Assembly: GCA_017353855.1 (NCBI GenBank)
Contig: JAFMSA010000157.1
Location: 1-8,201, forward strand
DNA: 8,201 bases
From: Alphaproteobacteria bacterium
Lineage (GTDB): Bacteria > Pseudomonadota > Alphaproteobacteria > ATCC43930 > CGMCC-115725
Direction: 5' to 3'
Shown: piece by piece, positions 1 through 5,726 of the stretch
Numbering within the stretch: position 1 is the stretch's first letter
How the letters are laid out: every line of letters starts with the position of its first letter
Position numbers and translations under genes: made by a program
Notes under the pieces: generated by a model
Seen by the model: the letters and a program-made list of their open reading frames with translations, nothing else
Database searches by the model: none
What the model was told of the DNA's origin: nothing

Positions 1-1163
1 AGCTTGAGGGCTGTCTCGAAATTTCCTTTGAGCACACCCCACGATCCGCCGTGCCCCGAGCACCGCTCGATGACCCCGACGTCGGCCTGAGGCAATAGCC
101 GTAGCATTTCGGCTGCCTTTTGCCCCATGTTCTGCGCGCGCGCATGGCAGGCGAGTTGTACGGTGACGCCGCCATCAAGAGGCGACAGCCCGGGGGCGAC
201 CCCCTCCTTACGCGCAATGTCGACGATATATTCGCTAATATCAAAGGTCGCCTTCGAGAGCTTTTCGACAGCGGTGTCACCGGGCGCGAGCAGCGGCCAT
301 TCGAACTTGAGCATCAGGGCGCAGGACGGGACCAGCGCGATCACGTCGTAACCCTTGTCGATCCAGGGAACGAGCACAGCGGCAACCCGAGATGCCGATG
401 CAGCAACTGCAGCCAGATCACCCTGCTCGAGTTGCGGCATGCCGCAGCACCGCGGATAGAGCACCTCGGTTTCAACGCCATTGCGGGCGAGAACCGCGCG
501 GGTCGCCTCTCCGATGCTTGGATTGTTGTAATTGACAAAGCAGGTCGCATAGAGGACCGCCTTGCGCCCATAGGCCGGGGCCGAACGATCCACTGGGGGG
601 GACAACTCCCTTGCGCGCATCATGAATGTGCGGCCGTGATATTTCGGCAGGGCGGCTTTTCGATCGATGCCCGCGGCTTTCTCGAGCAGTGGACGCGTCA
701 GCGCGTTTCGGCAGTCGCTCGCCCAGTTGGCGAGCGGCGCGACAATGCCGCCCAGCCGCCCGTTCCGATCCGTCTTCGCGAGTTCGCGCTGCTGCAGCCG
801 AACACGCCCCTCGCGCCGTTCGACGGCGCGGTAGCGCAACATGACATGCGGGAAATCGACATTAAACTCGTGCGGCGGGACGTACGGGCATTTCGTCATA
901 AAACACATGTCGCACAACGTGCAGGCAGCAGCGACGCTTTGATAATCGGCCGCCGCGACGGTATCGAGCTCGCCGCTCTGCGAATTGTCGATCAGATCGA
1001 ACAGTCGCGGAAACGCATCGCAGAGGTTGAAGCACCGCCGGCATGTGTGACAGATGTCGAATATGCGGTGCATCTCGGCCTCGGTCTTGGCCCGGTCCGA
1101 GAAATCCGGATCTTCCCACCGGATCGCGTGGCGCGTGGGGACTTCCAGGCTGCCTTCTCTCAT
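1..1163 (-). CDS. (Fe-S)-binding CCG-domain protein (GlpC/heterodisulfide reductase-like), 3' end cut by window edge
   Basis: Minus-strand frame open from an ATG at 1163 to the left edge, giving 387 visible residues; the family usually runs to somewhat over 400, so a short C-terminal piece is missing. Two ferredoxin-type [4Fe-4S] motifs are visible: C38-x2-C41-x2-C44-x3-C48 and C81-x2-C84-x2-C87-x4-C92-P. Two CCG-type domains follow. The first has C208, C239-C240-G241 and C281. The second has C339 and C368-S-G-H-G-G, so the usual CC pair is replaced by C-S-G-H. The layout matches GlpC/HdrD-like electron-transfer subunits, and the opening MREGSLE resembles the homologues I recall beside rubrerythrin. 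No transmembrane segment is visible. The likely role is cytoplasmic electron transfer, perhaps to rubrerythrin; that partnership is inferred from gene order. The gene lies 91 nt downstream of rubrerythrin, across a strong hairpin. No good Shine-Dalgarno precedes the ATG, so the start rests on family resemblance. In related clusters a DUF3501 gene often follows; here that would lie outside the window. Confidence 0.88.
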   Translation of the reverse strand, partial: MREGSLEVPTRHAIRWEDPDFSDRAKTEAEMHRIFDICHTCRRCFNLCDAFPRLFDLIDNSQSGELDTVAAADYQSVAAACTLCDMCFMTKCPYVPPHEFNVDFPHVMLRYRAVERREGRVRLQQRELAKTDRNGRLGGIVAPLANWASDCRNALTRPLLEKAAGIDRKAALPKYHGRTFMMRARELSPPVDRSAPAYGRKAVLYATCFVNYNNPSIGEATRAVLARNGVETEVLYPRCCGMPQLEQGDLAAVAASASRVAAVLVPWIDKGYDVIALVPSCALMLKFEWPLLAPGDTAVEKLSKATFDISEYIVDIARKEGVAPGLSPLDGGVTVQLACHARAQNMGQKAAEMLRLLPQADVGVIERCSGHGGSWGVLKGNFETALK

Positions 1164-1193
1164 CGGTCGTCCGTTTCGTGTTGTCGCTCAAGC

Positions 1194-1233
1194 GAGCGGG
1201 GGCGCAGAGCTTTGCGCTCCGCGCCCCCCGCTC
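1194..1233 (-). other. Intercistronic GC-rich hairpin between rubrerythrin and the Fe-S gene
   Basis: An inverted repeat pairs 1194-1205 with 1221-1233. It forms a 12-bp GC-rich stem with one bulged C, and its apical region may pair further. It lies after the rubrerythrin stop and before the Fe-S start. No T-tract follows in the direction of transcription, so it looks less like a full terminator than like an mRNA-stabilising or partial-termination element that would leave more rubrerythrin than Fe-S protein. Its function is inferred. Confidence 0.5.
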
Positions 1234-1254
1234 TGCGGCGAAGCGCTCCTATGC

Positions 1255-1671
1255 TTAAAGCGTATCAAGAGCCTTCTGGAAACGGCCTGCGTGGGATTTC
1301 TCGGCCTTGGCCAGGGTCTCGAACCACTCGGCGATCTCCTCGAAGCCTTCTTCCCGCGCGGTGCGGGCCATACCCGGATACATATCGGTGTATTCGTGGG
1401 TTTCGCCGGCAATCGCGGCACGCAGATTGTCCTCGGTAGCCCCGATCGGATTGCCGGTCGCGGGATCGCCCACCTCCTCGAGATATTCGAGGTGGCCGTG
1501 CGCATGGCCGGTCTCGCCCTCGGCAGTCGAGCGGAATACTGCCGAGATGTCATTGTGACCCTCGATGTCCGCCTTCTGAGCGAAATAAAGGTACCGTCGA
1601 TTGGCCTGGCTCTCGCCGGCAAACGCTTCTTTCAGATTCTCCTCGGTCTTGGAACCTTTGAGTGATGCCAT
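1255..1671 (-). CDS. Rubrerythrin (short form, di-iron domain only)
   Basis: 138 aa, cytoplasmic ferritin-like four-helix di-iron protein. Rubrerythrins reduce hydrogen peroxide with electrons from a redox partner. The expected ligand residues are present: E20 in GESQANRRYLYF, E53 and H56 in EGETGHAH, E90 and E93 in GETHEY, and E124 with H127 in AEKSH. The C-terminal rubredoxin domain of classical rubrerythrin is absent, so an external electron donor is needed; the adjacent Fe-S/CCG protein is an obvious candidate (inference). I chose the ATG at 1671 because AAGGAG lies 6 nt upstream (1678-1683) and the protein then starts MASLKGSKTEENL as in homologues. In-frame codons further upstream, reaching 1731, would run into the promoter. 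The upstream region carries an ICE-like Irr box and a sigma70-type promoter, so iron/heme-dependent control is likely. Confidence 0.93.
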   Translation of the reverse strand: MASLKGSKTEENLKEAFAGESQANRRYLYFAQKADIEGHNDISAVFRSTAEGETGHAHGHLEYLEEVGDPATGNPIGATEDNLRAAIAGETHEYTDMYPGMARTAREEGFEEIAEWFETLAKAEKSHAGRFQKALDTL

Positions 1672-1693
1672 CCATGTCTCCTTGACAACGGCA

Positions 1694-1711
1694 GACCGCG
1701 AAAATGCGGCC
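1694..1711 (-). promoter_or_regulatory. 5'-leader hairpin of rubrerythrin mRNA, shared with the DUF1800 operon leader
   Basis: On the minus strand this reads GGCCGCATTTTCGCGGTC and can form a 6-bp stem (one G-U pair) with a 6-nt loop. It lies 17 nt after the predicted -10 and 22 nt before the rubrerythrin ATG. A sequence with the same stem plan and 14 of 15 identical bases in its core lies at the same place in the DUF1800 operon leader (7301-7318). It could be an RNA element or a second protein-binding dyad. Confidence 0.45.
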
Positions 1712-1728
1712 CCGATCAGACACATAGG

Positions 1729-1756
1729 CATATAGGTCGGGGAAGCGCCGCGTCAA
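1729..1756 (-). promoter_or_regulatory. Predicted sigma70-type promoter of rubrerythrin
   Basis: On the minus strand, a -35 TTGACG (1751-1756), a 16-nt spacer and a -10 TATATG (1729-1734) precede the rubrerythrin ATG by 57 nt. The -35 begins exactly 3 nt after an ICE-like dyad. Transcription should start near 1722. Predicted by eye from consensus. Confidence 0.55.
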
Positions 1757-1759
1757 CAG

Positions 1760-1776
1760 ATTGGAAGCGTTCTAAA
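1760..1776 (-). promoter_or_regulatory. ICE-like Irr operator upstream of rubrerythrin
   Basis: The minus strand reads TTTAGAACGCTTCCAAT. Against the Irr-box (iron control element) consensus as I recall it, TTTAGAA-N3-TTCTAAA, the left half is perfect and the right half matches 5 of 7. Its position next to the -35, and an irr gene about 1 kb away, support it. The sign of regulation cannot be told from sequence. Irr commonly represses iron-storage and heme-related genes under low iron, but it can also activate. Confidence 0.6.
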
Positions 1777-2758
1777 GTGTCGCGGCACAGAGGCTGCGCG
1801 CGGACCGCCAGGAATGTTATGCCGACCCCTTGTCGTCAATTACGAGCCACACGCACGAAACCGGCCGGCATCCAATGGGTCACGAAACTGACTCTGCCGA
1901 GTAACGGCGGGACTGTTCCCGCGTCTTTCACCCGACGCGGCGAGCCACGGGATGCCGACACATCAGACGCGAAACATGAGATGGCTCCGTTTCGACCTCG
2001 GCGGCCAGGTCGTGTCCCGCCCGATGCCGGAAGCGGCGTCCGCGCATCAACATGTAGCGTTGCCTCACGTCGCGCACCAGACCAGGGAATGCATCAACGC
2101 GGGCAGCCTCGGCTCGGTTCCGCTGAAGCGCGCCGATGTTCCGGCGTGAACGAGCCCGACGTCAGGAGGATCGGCTCGGCCGTGGCAAGCTAAAGCTAAA
2201 TGGCCGCTCGGGCTACGACCGATCCGGCAACCACATCCAGATCTTGTTGCCGCGATTTCTTCACGCAGGACCGCGACGGCGGGATCATAGGTATGGTGAT
2301 TCTTGCCAGCACGTTGCCGATGTGGGTGTATCCGCGTACCCGCGTATTACTCGGCCGCCGGCCGCCAGGAGCCGTACTGGCGGGAAGCTTGCCGCCGAGT
2401 CGTCAATGCGTGGCACGAGAGCCAATAAGTTGATTATCGCCTCGATGCGAACGTTTTCGGAGAGGGGGCAGGCGCGATCCGTGAAGTAAGAGTGCGTTCA
2501 GCGGCCGCATTATGGGTCGATGGGATCAAGTAGTCCTTGCGCCGATTCTTTCGACTCTCTCGAGTGCGATGCTCCCGGGCGCGACGAGCATCGCCGGTCG
2601 ACGCGGGAACAAGCCTCCGTGAACCGGTCCCGGTGCAGCCTTGTGTATCGATGTGGCAATCCCACACCGACGGCCATGCCGATCATTTCGAGGAGTGCTG
2701 CGAAGCCTGATGTGCGGGTCCCGAAGGGCCGGTCAACGGGTTGTAACGGATCTCGGTG
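1777..2758. other. Stretch of about 980 bp without a supported gene
   Basis: This lies between the irr stop and the rubrerythrin operator. Several short open frames exist on the plus strand (1777-2193, 2136-2489, 2200-2433, 2520-2900) and one on the minus strand (2434-2667). Their translations are Arg/Pro/Ser-rich or of odd composition, fit no family I recognise, and have no convincing start signals. No tRNA or transposase remnant is visible. The only local structure I noted is a pair of competing inverted repeats near 2362-2396. It may be a decayed gene or an uncharacterised non-coding RNA; I cannot tell which. Confidence 0.5.
2362..2396. repeat. Overlapping inverted repeats in the gene-free stretch
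   Basis: CCGCCAG (2362-2368) is a perfect inverted partner of CTGGCGG (2377-2383), with an 8-nt loop. GGCGG (2379-2383) can instead pair with CCGCC (2392-2396). The two hairpins are mutually exclusive. No T-tract and no recognisable gene lie beside them, so no function is assigned. Confidence 0.3.
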
Positions 2759-3181
2759 TCAATCGCCGTTTGGTCGGATCCGGATAATCACGTCGACGCG
2801 ACTGATCTCGGTCCCCGAGGGCGGCGAAGGCAATTTGCTCACTGCCAAATCTTCGCCCGGGATATCCTGCAACTGTCCAGTTGTCTCACAAAAGAAATGA
2901 TGGTGATCCGTCGTATTAGTATCAAAATACGAGCGGCCAGGCTCAACGATTACTTCGTGCAACAATCCGGAATCGGTAAACTGATGCAAGGTATTGTAGA
3001 CGGTTGCGAGTGATACGGGCACCCCTGCGGCCATCGCTTCACTATGCAACTGTTCGGCGGTGAAGTGGCGTTCCCCGTTTTCGAGCAGCAGCCTTGCGAG
3101 CGCAACACGTTGCCGGGTGGGTCGCAGGCTCACCGCGCGCAGGCGCTCCAGAGCAATCGATGTGACAGGCGTCATCTTCAT
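2759..3181 (-). CDS. irr: Irr, iron/heme-responsive Fur-family transcriptional regulator
   Basis: 140 aa. Irr is a cytoplasmic DNA-binding regulator that controls iron, heme and oxidative-stress genes in Alphaproteobacteria and responds to heme rather than free iron. Visible marks are the N-terminal LRPTRQRVALARLL segment (19-32), the winged-helix recognition segment VPVSLATVYNTLHQF (54-68), YFDTNTTDHHHFF (85-97) with the three-His heme-associated motif at 93-95, and the C-terminal EISRVDVIIRI block. Fur-type paired zinc cysteines are absent; only C98 remains. The N-terminal GCPWHD heme-regulatory motif of Bradyrhizobium Irr is absent. Start choice is uncertain: ATG at 3181 and ATG at 3175 both lack a good Shine-Dalgarno, and the frame is open back to an ATG at 3271, which would add 30 residues unlike the family. 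It lies between two ICE-like promoters that are its likely targets. No clear promoter or ICE of its own was seen, so readthrough from the NHL gene is possible. Confidence 0.92.
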   Translation of the reverse strand: MKMTPVTSIALERLRAVSLRPTRQRVALARLLLENGERHFTAEQLHSEAMAAGVPVSLATVYNTLHQFTDSGLLHEVIVEPGRSYFDTNTTDHHHFFCETTGQLQDIPGEDLAVSKLPSPPSGTEISRVDVIIRIRPNGD

Positions 3182-3312
3182 GCAACAGATGTAGGCATCG
3201 CGATGGCCGATCCAAGGAATGATGTTGCCAACGGTGAATAACAATTGCAAGCACACGCCTCTCACGCGCATGCCACCCTACAGGGAACCAAGCCTGTCGC
3301 GCTCGGGTTCCA

Positions 3313-3342
3313 CGGTTCCCCGCCCAGGCAGGCGAGGAACCG
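3313..3342 (-). terminator. Terminator-like hairpin downstream of the NHL gene
   Basis: CGGTTCC (3313-3319) pairs with GGAACCG (3336-3342), then C-A mismatch, then CGCC (3321-3324) pairs with GGCG (3331-3334), leaving a 6-nt loop. It lies 24 nt after the NHL stop. There is no T-tract, so it is at best a weak or Rho-assisted terminator, and irr could still be reached by readthrough. Confidence 0.35.
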
Positions 3343-3365
3343 GGAAGCCTGAAACTACCAACAGC

Positions 3366-4469
3366 TTACAGGTTCGCTTGGAAATCGCTGTAATCTCGAA
3401 CCTTCTTGTAGATTTGCAGACGATTCCGCTGGCTGTCCGCGACGATAACGCTGTCGGTGGCCGGATCGAACTCAACCGAGGTCGGAAAGCACAAGCGATA
3501 TTGCGGTTCGAGACTCCTTACCCGGCGCCGGGCCTTGGCCATATCGGGGTTGGCGTCGACGGTCTGCTGTCCCCACTTCGATAGCACCTGAGCGTCGCCG
3601 ATCAGATTGCAGATCGGGTTTCCTTCGGAATCGAACACGCAGACCCGATGGTTACCCCAATCGGTGACATAGATATCGCCATCCGGATCGACTGCGACAT
3701 CAGTGGGATGATTCAGCATCCCCGGCTTGGGATAGCCGGCGGTCTCCGAACCTGACATCACATACGGCCCGAACGTCGTGACCGGGTAGGACCCCTCGGG
3801 CTCTTCAACGCTGCCATATTGCCCGAACTTCATCAGGAACTTACCCTCGGGCGAGAGCTTCTGCACGCGGTGGTTTTTCCAGTCCGCGACGTAGATGTTA
3901 CCCTCCTTGTCAAGGGTGATTCCCCAGGGCTGGTTGAACTCGCCGTCGCCACTGCCGCCGTGCCCGCACTTCCCGACAAACCTCCCGTCCGGCGTGAAGA
4001 CCTGCAGGCGATTGTTTCCGCTGTCGACAACAATAATGTTGCCGTTTTTCTCGACCGCGAGGCCGGCGGGATGCATCAATTCTCCATCGCCACTGCCGGT
4101 CTTTCCCCACTTCCGCTGGAAGTTACCGCTGCTGTCGAATACGGAAATCGTGTTTTGCCAGTCGTCCGAGACGTAGACGTGGTCGTTGCCGTCGACGGCG
4201 ACGCCGAAGGGCCAAATGCACTTCCCGTCGCCTTCACCGTACTCGCAGAAATCGGCGAGGTGTTCTTCTTCACCCGGCCCACCGATCCGCACTTTGTTGA
4301 CGTGCATCCCGAAATTGTTCTCATTGCCCCGGTTGGTCGCAAAGAGAATGCCGTCCTTGGCGAGACACATTGATTGAACGTAGTTGAAACCCGGCCCGCG
4401 GGCCGCGTTGCGCCCGACGGCGTGGCTCCAATCGTAAACTCGTCCTTCCGCAACCGTTGTGAGCGGCAT
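3366..4469 (-). CDS. NHL-repeat beta-propeller protein
   Basis: 367 aa with about six NHL blades, near residues 27-62, 87-112, 133-159, 180-207, 253-280 and 327-355. The blades carry the usual pattern: P-x-G-[IVL]-[AT]-[VL]-D, then G-[ND]-[IV]-Y-V-[AS]-D, then N-[HR]-R-[VL]-Q-x-[FL]. Insertions of about 40 residues separate blades 4-5 and 5-6. NHL propellers act as binding platforms and some are hydrolytic or lyase enzymes; no catalytic assignment can be made here. No signal peptide or membrane segment is visible, so a cytoplasmic location is likely. The ATG at 4469 has GGAGGAG 4 nt upstream (4474-4480). It is probably the last gene of the DUF1800-DUF1501 operon, 83 nt after the DUF1501 stop across a strong hairpin. 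A role as scaffold or partner of the DUF1501/DUF1800 pair is inferred from position only. Confidence 0.88.
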   Translation of the reverse strand: MPLTTVAEGRVYDWSHAVGRNAARGPGFNYVQSMCLAKDGILFATNRGNENNFGMHVNKVRIGGPGEEEHLADFCEYGEGDGKCIWPFGVAVDGNDHVYVSDDWQNTISVFDSSGNFQRKWGKTGSGDGELMHPAGLAVEKNGNIIVVDSGNNRLQVFTPDGRFVGKCGHGGSGDGEFNQPWGITLDKEGNIYVADWKNHRVQKLSPEGKFLMKFGQYGSVEEPEGSYPVTTFGPYVMSGSETAGYPKPGMLNHPTDVAVDPDGDIYVTDWGNHRVCVFDSEGNPICNLIGDAQVLSKWGQQTVDANPDMAKARRRVRSLEPQYRLCFPTSVEFDPATDSVIVADSQRNRLQIYKKVRDYSDFQANL

Positions 4470-4507
4470 AGCGCTCCTCCTCTCTGATTAGTCTCGACCT
4501 GTCGCCT

Positions 4508-4535
4508 CCTTCCCGCGGCTGGCGCCGCGGGAAGG
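4508..4535 (-). other. Perfect 12-bp intercistronic hairpin between the DUF1501 and NHL genes
   Basis: CCTTCCCGCGGC (4508-4519) and GCCGCGGGAAGG (4524-4535) form a perfect 12-bp stem with a 4-nt loop. It starts 17 nt after the DUF1501 stop and ends 38 nt before the NHL start. No T-tract follows on the minus strand. It may be a processing, stability or partial-termination site that sets a lower or separate level for the NHL protein. Confidence 0.6.
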
Positions 4536-4552
4536 GTACTTTCGGCTTATCC

Positions 4553-5692
4553 TCAGTGCAGGAAGGCCGGCTGCTCGAAAGTCCCGTTGACGATCGGTGC
4601 GGGATTGAGCTTCAGCCACTTGTCCAGGATCGTCGTGTAGACGCTGCGGAAATCCATATTCGGGTTCAGATCGCCCTGGACCAGATGCTCCGGCTTGAGC
4701 GAGGGCATCTCCCCGTAATGGCCGCCCGTGACCTTCTCGCCAAGGACGAAGGCGACGCCGCCGGCACCGTGATCGGTTCCCGAGCCGTTGTCGCGGACAC
4801 GTCGACCGAACTCCGAGAACATCAGCAGAACCACGTTGTCCGCATGGTCGTGCTCGCGAAGATCCCGCATGAAGGCGTCGACACCCTGCGTCACGGCGGT
4901 CCACAAGTTCTGGTGACCGGGGTTCTGGCCGGCATGCGTGTCAAAGGTGCTGTGATCGCAGTAGAAGATGCGGCTGCCCAGATCGGCCAGATGCACCTGC
5001 GCGATCCCCTTGAGTTTGCGTGCGATCGGCGTGTTCGGATACTCGACCGTCGATGAGTACTTCTGCGGCGCGACCTTCAGAATGTCCTCGCCTTTTAGCG
5101 AGTCGATGCCGGTATCGGCCATGTAGTCCATGACCGGGCCGGTGCCGATCGCCGGCTGGTACATCGCCGCAAACCGTTCGAGCACCTGCTTGCGCTGCTG
5201 ACCCTGGATGGTCGGCAGAAAACCGTACCTCTCCAACGGACCCGCAACGCACGCAACGGGCACGCCGGCCACCGCCAATGACCGCGGCAGGCTTGGCCCG
5301 AAGCTGACAGTCGTGACGACGTTCTCTTTCTTCGGATCGAATTCTCGCGCGACGCGCCCCAGCCAACCCTCGGTACCGACCTTGACCGGCTCGCAGGTGT
5401 GCCAAATGTCCATGGCCCGGAAATGCGACCGCGGCGAATCCTTCCATCCGACGCCGTGCAGGATGGCGAGTTTGCCGTCATCCCAAAACTGCTTCATCGG
5501 CGCCATGTAGTGCGGGATGCCGTAGTCCTTGTCGAGGTGCATGATCTGATTGTCGGGAATTCCGACGGCCTTCCGGTTGTCCCGGTACAGCGGGTTATTG
5601 TAGGGGATCACCGTGTTGAGATAGTCGTTCCCGCCCGTCAGCTGGAGGACGACGATTACCGGATCTTTTTGAGCAGTCTGTGTTTCAGGCAT
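4553..5692 (-). CDS. DUF1501 family protein (alkaline phosphatase-like fold), no export signal
   Basis: 379 aa from the ATG at 5692. DUF1501 proteins belong to the alkaline-phosphatase-like superfamily; their substrate is not known. Motifs are LTGGNDYLNTVIP (18-30, candidate metal-binding D23), SHFRAMDIWHT (89-99), FDTHAGQ (240-246) and FSEFGRRVRDNGSGTDHGAGG (272-292, with D287-H288). These match the metal-site regions of the fold, so the active site looks intact. Most family members open with a Tat signal; here the mature strand PVIVVLQLTGGND begins at about residue 11, with no twin arginine and no hydrophobic helix. An in-frame GTG at 5713 would add 7 residues, but GAGGGAG (5701-5707), placed 8 nt before the ATG, overlaps that extension and decides for the ATG. 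It lies 34 nt downstream of the DUF1800 gene, the usual partner order. Confidence 0.9.
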   Translation of the reverse strand: MPETQTAQKDPVIVVLQLTGGNDYLNTVIPYNNPLYRDNRKAVGIPDNQIMHLDKDYGIPHYMAPMKQFWDDGKLAILHGVGWKDSPRSHFRAMDIWHTCEPVKVGTEGWLGRVAREFDPKKENVVTTVSFGPSLPRSLAVAGVPVACVAGPLERYGFLPTIQGQQRKQVLERFAAMYQPAIGTGPVMDYMADTGIDSLKGEDILKVAPQKYSSTVEYPNTPIARKLKGIAQVHLADLGSRIFYCDHSTFDTHAGQNPGHQNLWTAVTQGVDAFMRDLREHDHADNVVLLMFSEFGRRVRDNGSGTDHGAGGVAFVLGEKVTGGHYGEMPSLKPEHLVQGDLNPNMDFRSVYTTILDKWLKLNPAPIVNGTFEQPAFLH

Positions 5693-5700
5693 GCGTTTTA

Positions 5701-5707
5701 CTCCCTC
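5701..5707 (-). promoter_or_regulatory. Ribosome binding site deciding the DUF1501 start
   Basis: Minus strand GAGGGAG, 8 nt before the ATG at 5692. It overlaps the coding part of the alternative GTG-initiated form (5713), which itself has no Shine-Dalgarno, so the shorter protein is preferred. Confidence 0.7.
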
Positions 5708-5726
5708 ATTCACTAATACTGGGTTA

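Noticed and set aside
862..1191. Minus-strand frame of 109 codons starting at 1191
   Set aside because: It is out of frame with the Fe-S protein that covers the same bases and has all eight ferredoxin-type cysteines. Its translation has no family features.
120..1439. Long plus-strand open frame of 439 codons, and a 203-codon plus-strand frame at 1054-1665
   Set aside because: They run antisense to the Fe-S protein and rubrerythrin genes, whose family motifs are unmistakable. Their translations are Arg-rich and unlike any family; such frames arise from high-GC third positions.
2136..2489. Plus-strand frames in the gene-free stretch, including 2200-2433 with a hydrophobic patch
   Set aside because: Composition is unlike the neighbouring genes, there is no recognisable domain, and no good start signal; not enough to call a gene or a pseudogene.
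2500..2512. GCGGCCGCATTAT, resembling the shared leader hairpin (GGCCGCATTT)
   Set aside because: It has no ICE-like dyad or convincing promoter at the expected offset and cannot form the same stem; probably chance in GC-rich DNA.
2717..2730. Small UUCG-loop hairpin about 30 nt after the irr stop, considered as its terminator
   Set aside because: The stem is only two plus two base pairs around a mismatch and there is no T-tract; too weak to call.
3182..3271. Upstream extension of Irr to an ATG at 3271, and a promoter or ICE in the irr upstream region
   Set aside because: The added 30 residues do not resemble Irr N-termini. The best -35/-10 candidates (around TTGCAA near 3245) are poor, and no TTAGAA/TTCTAA half-site is present.
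5693..5713. GTG start of DUF1501 at 5713
   Set aside because: It has no Shine-Dalgarno of its own, and the added codons contain the GAGGGAG that properly serves the ATG at 5692.
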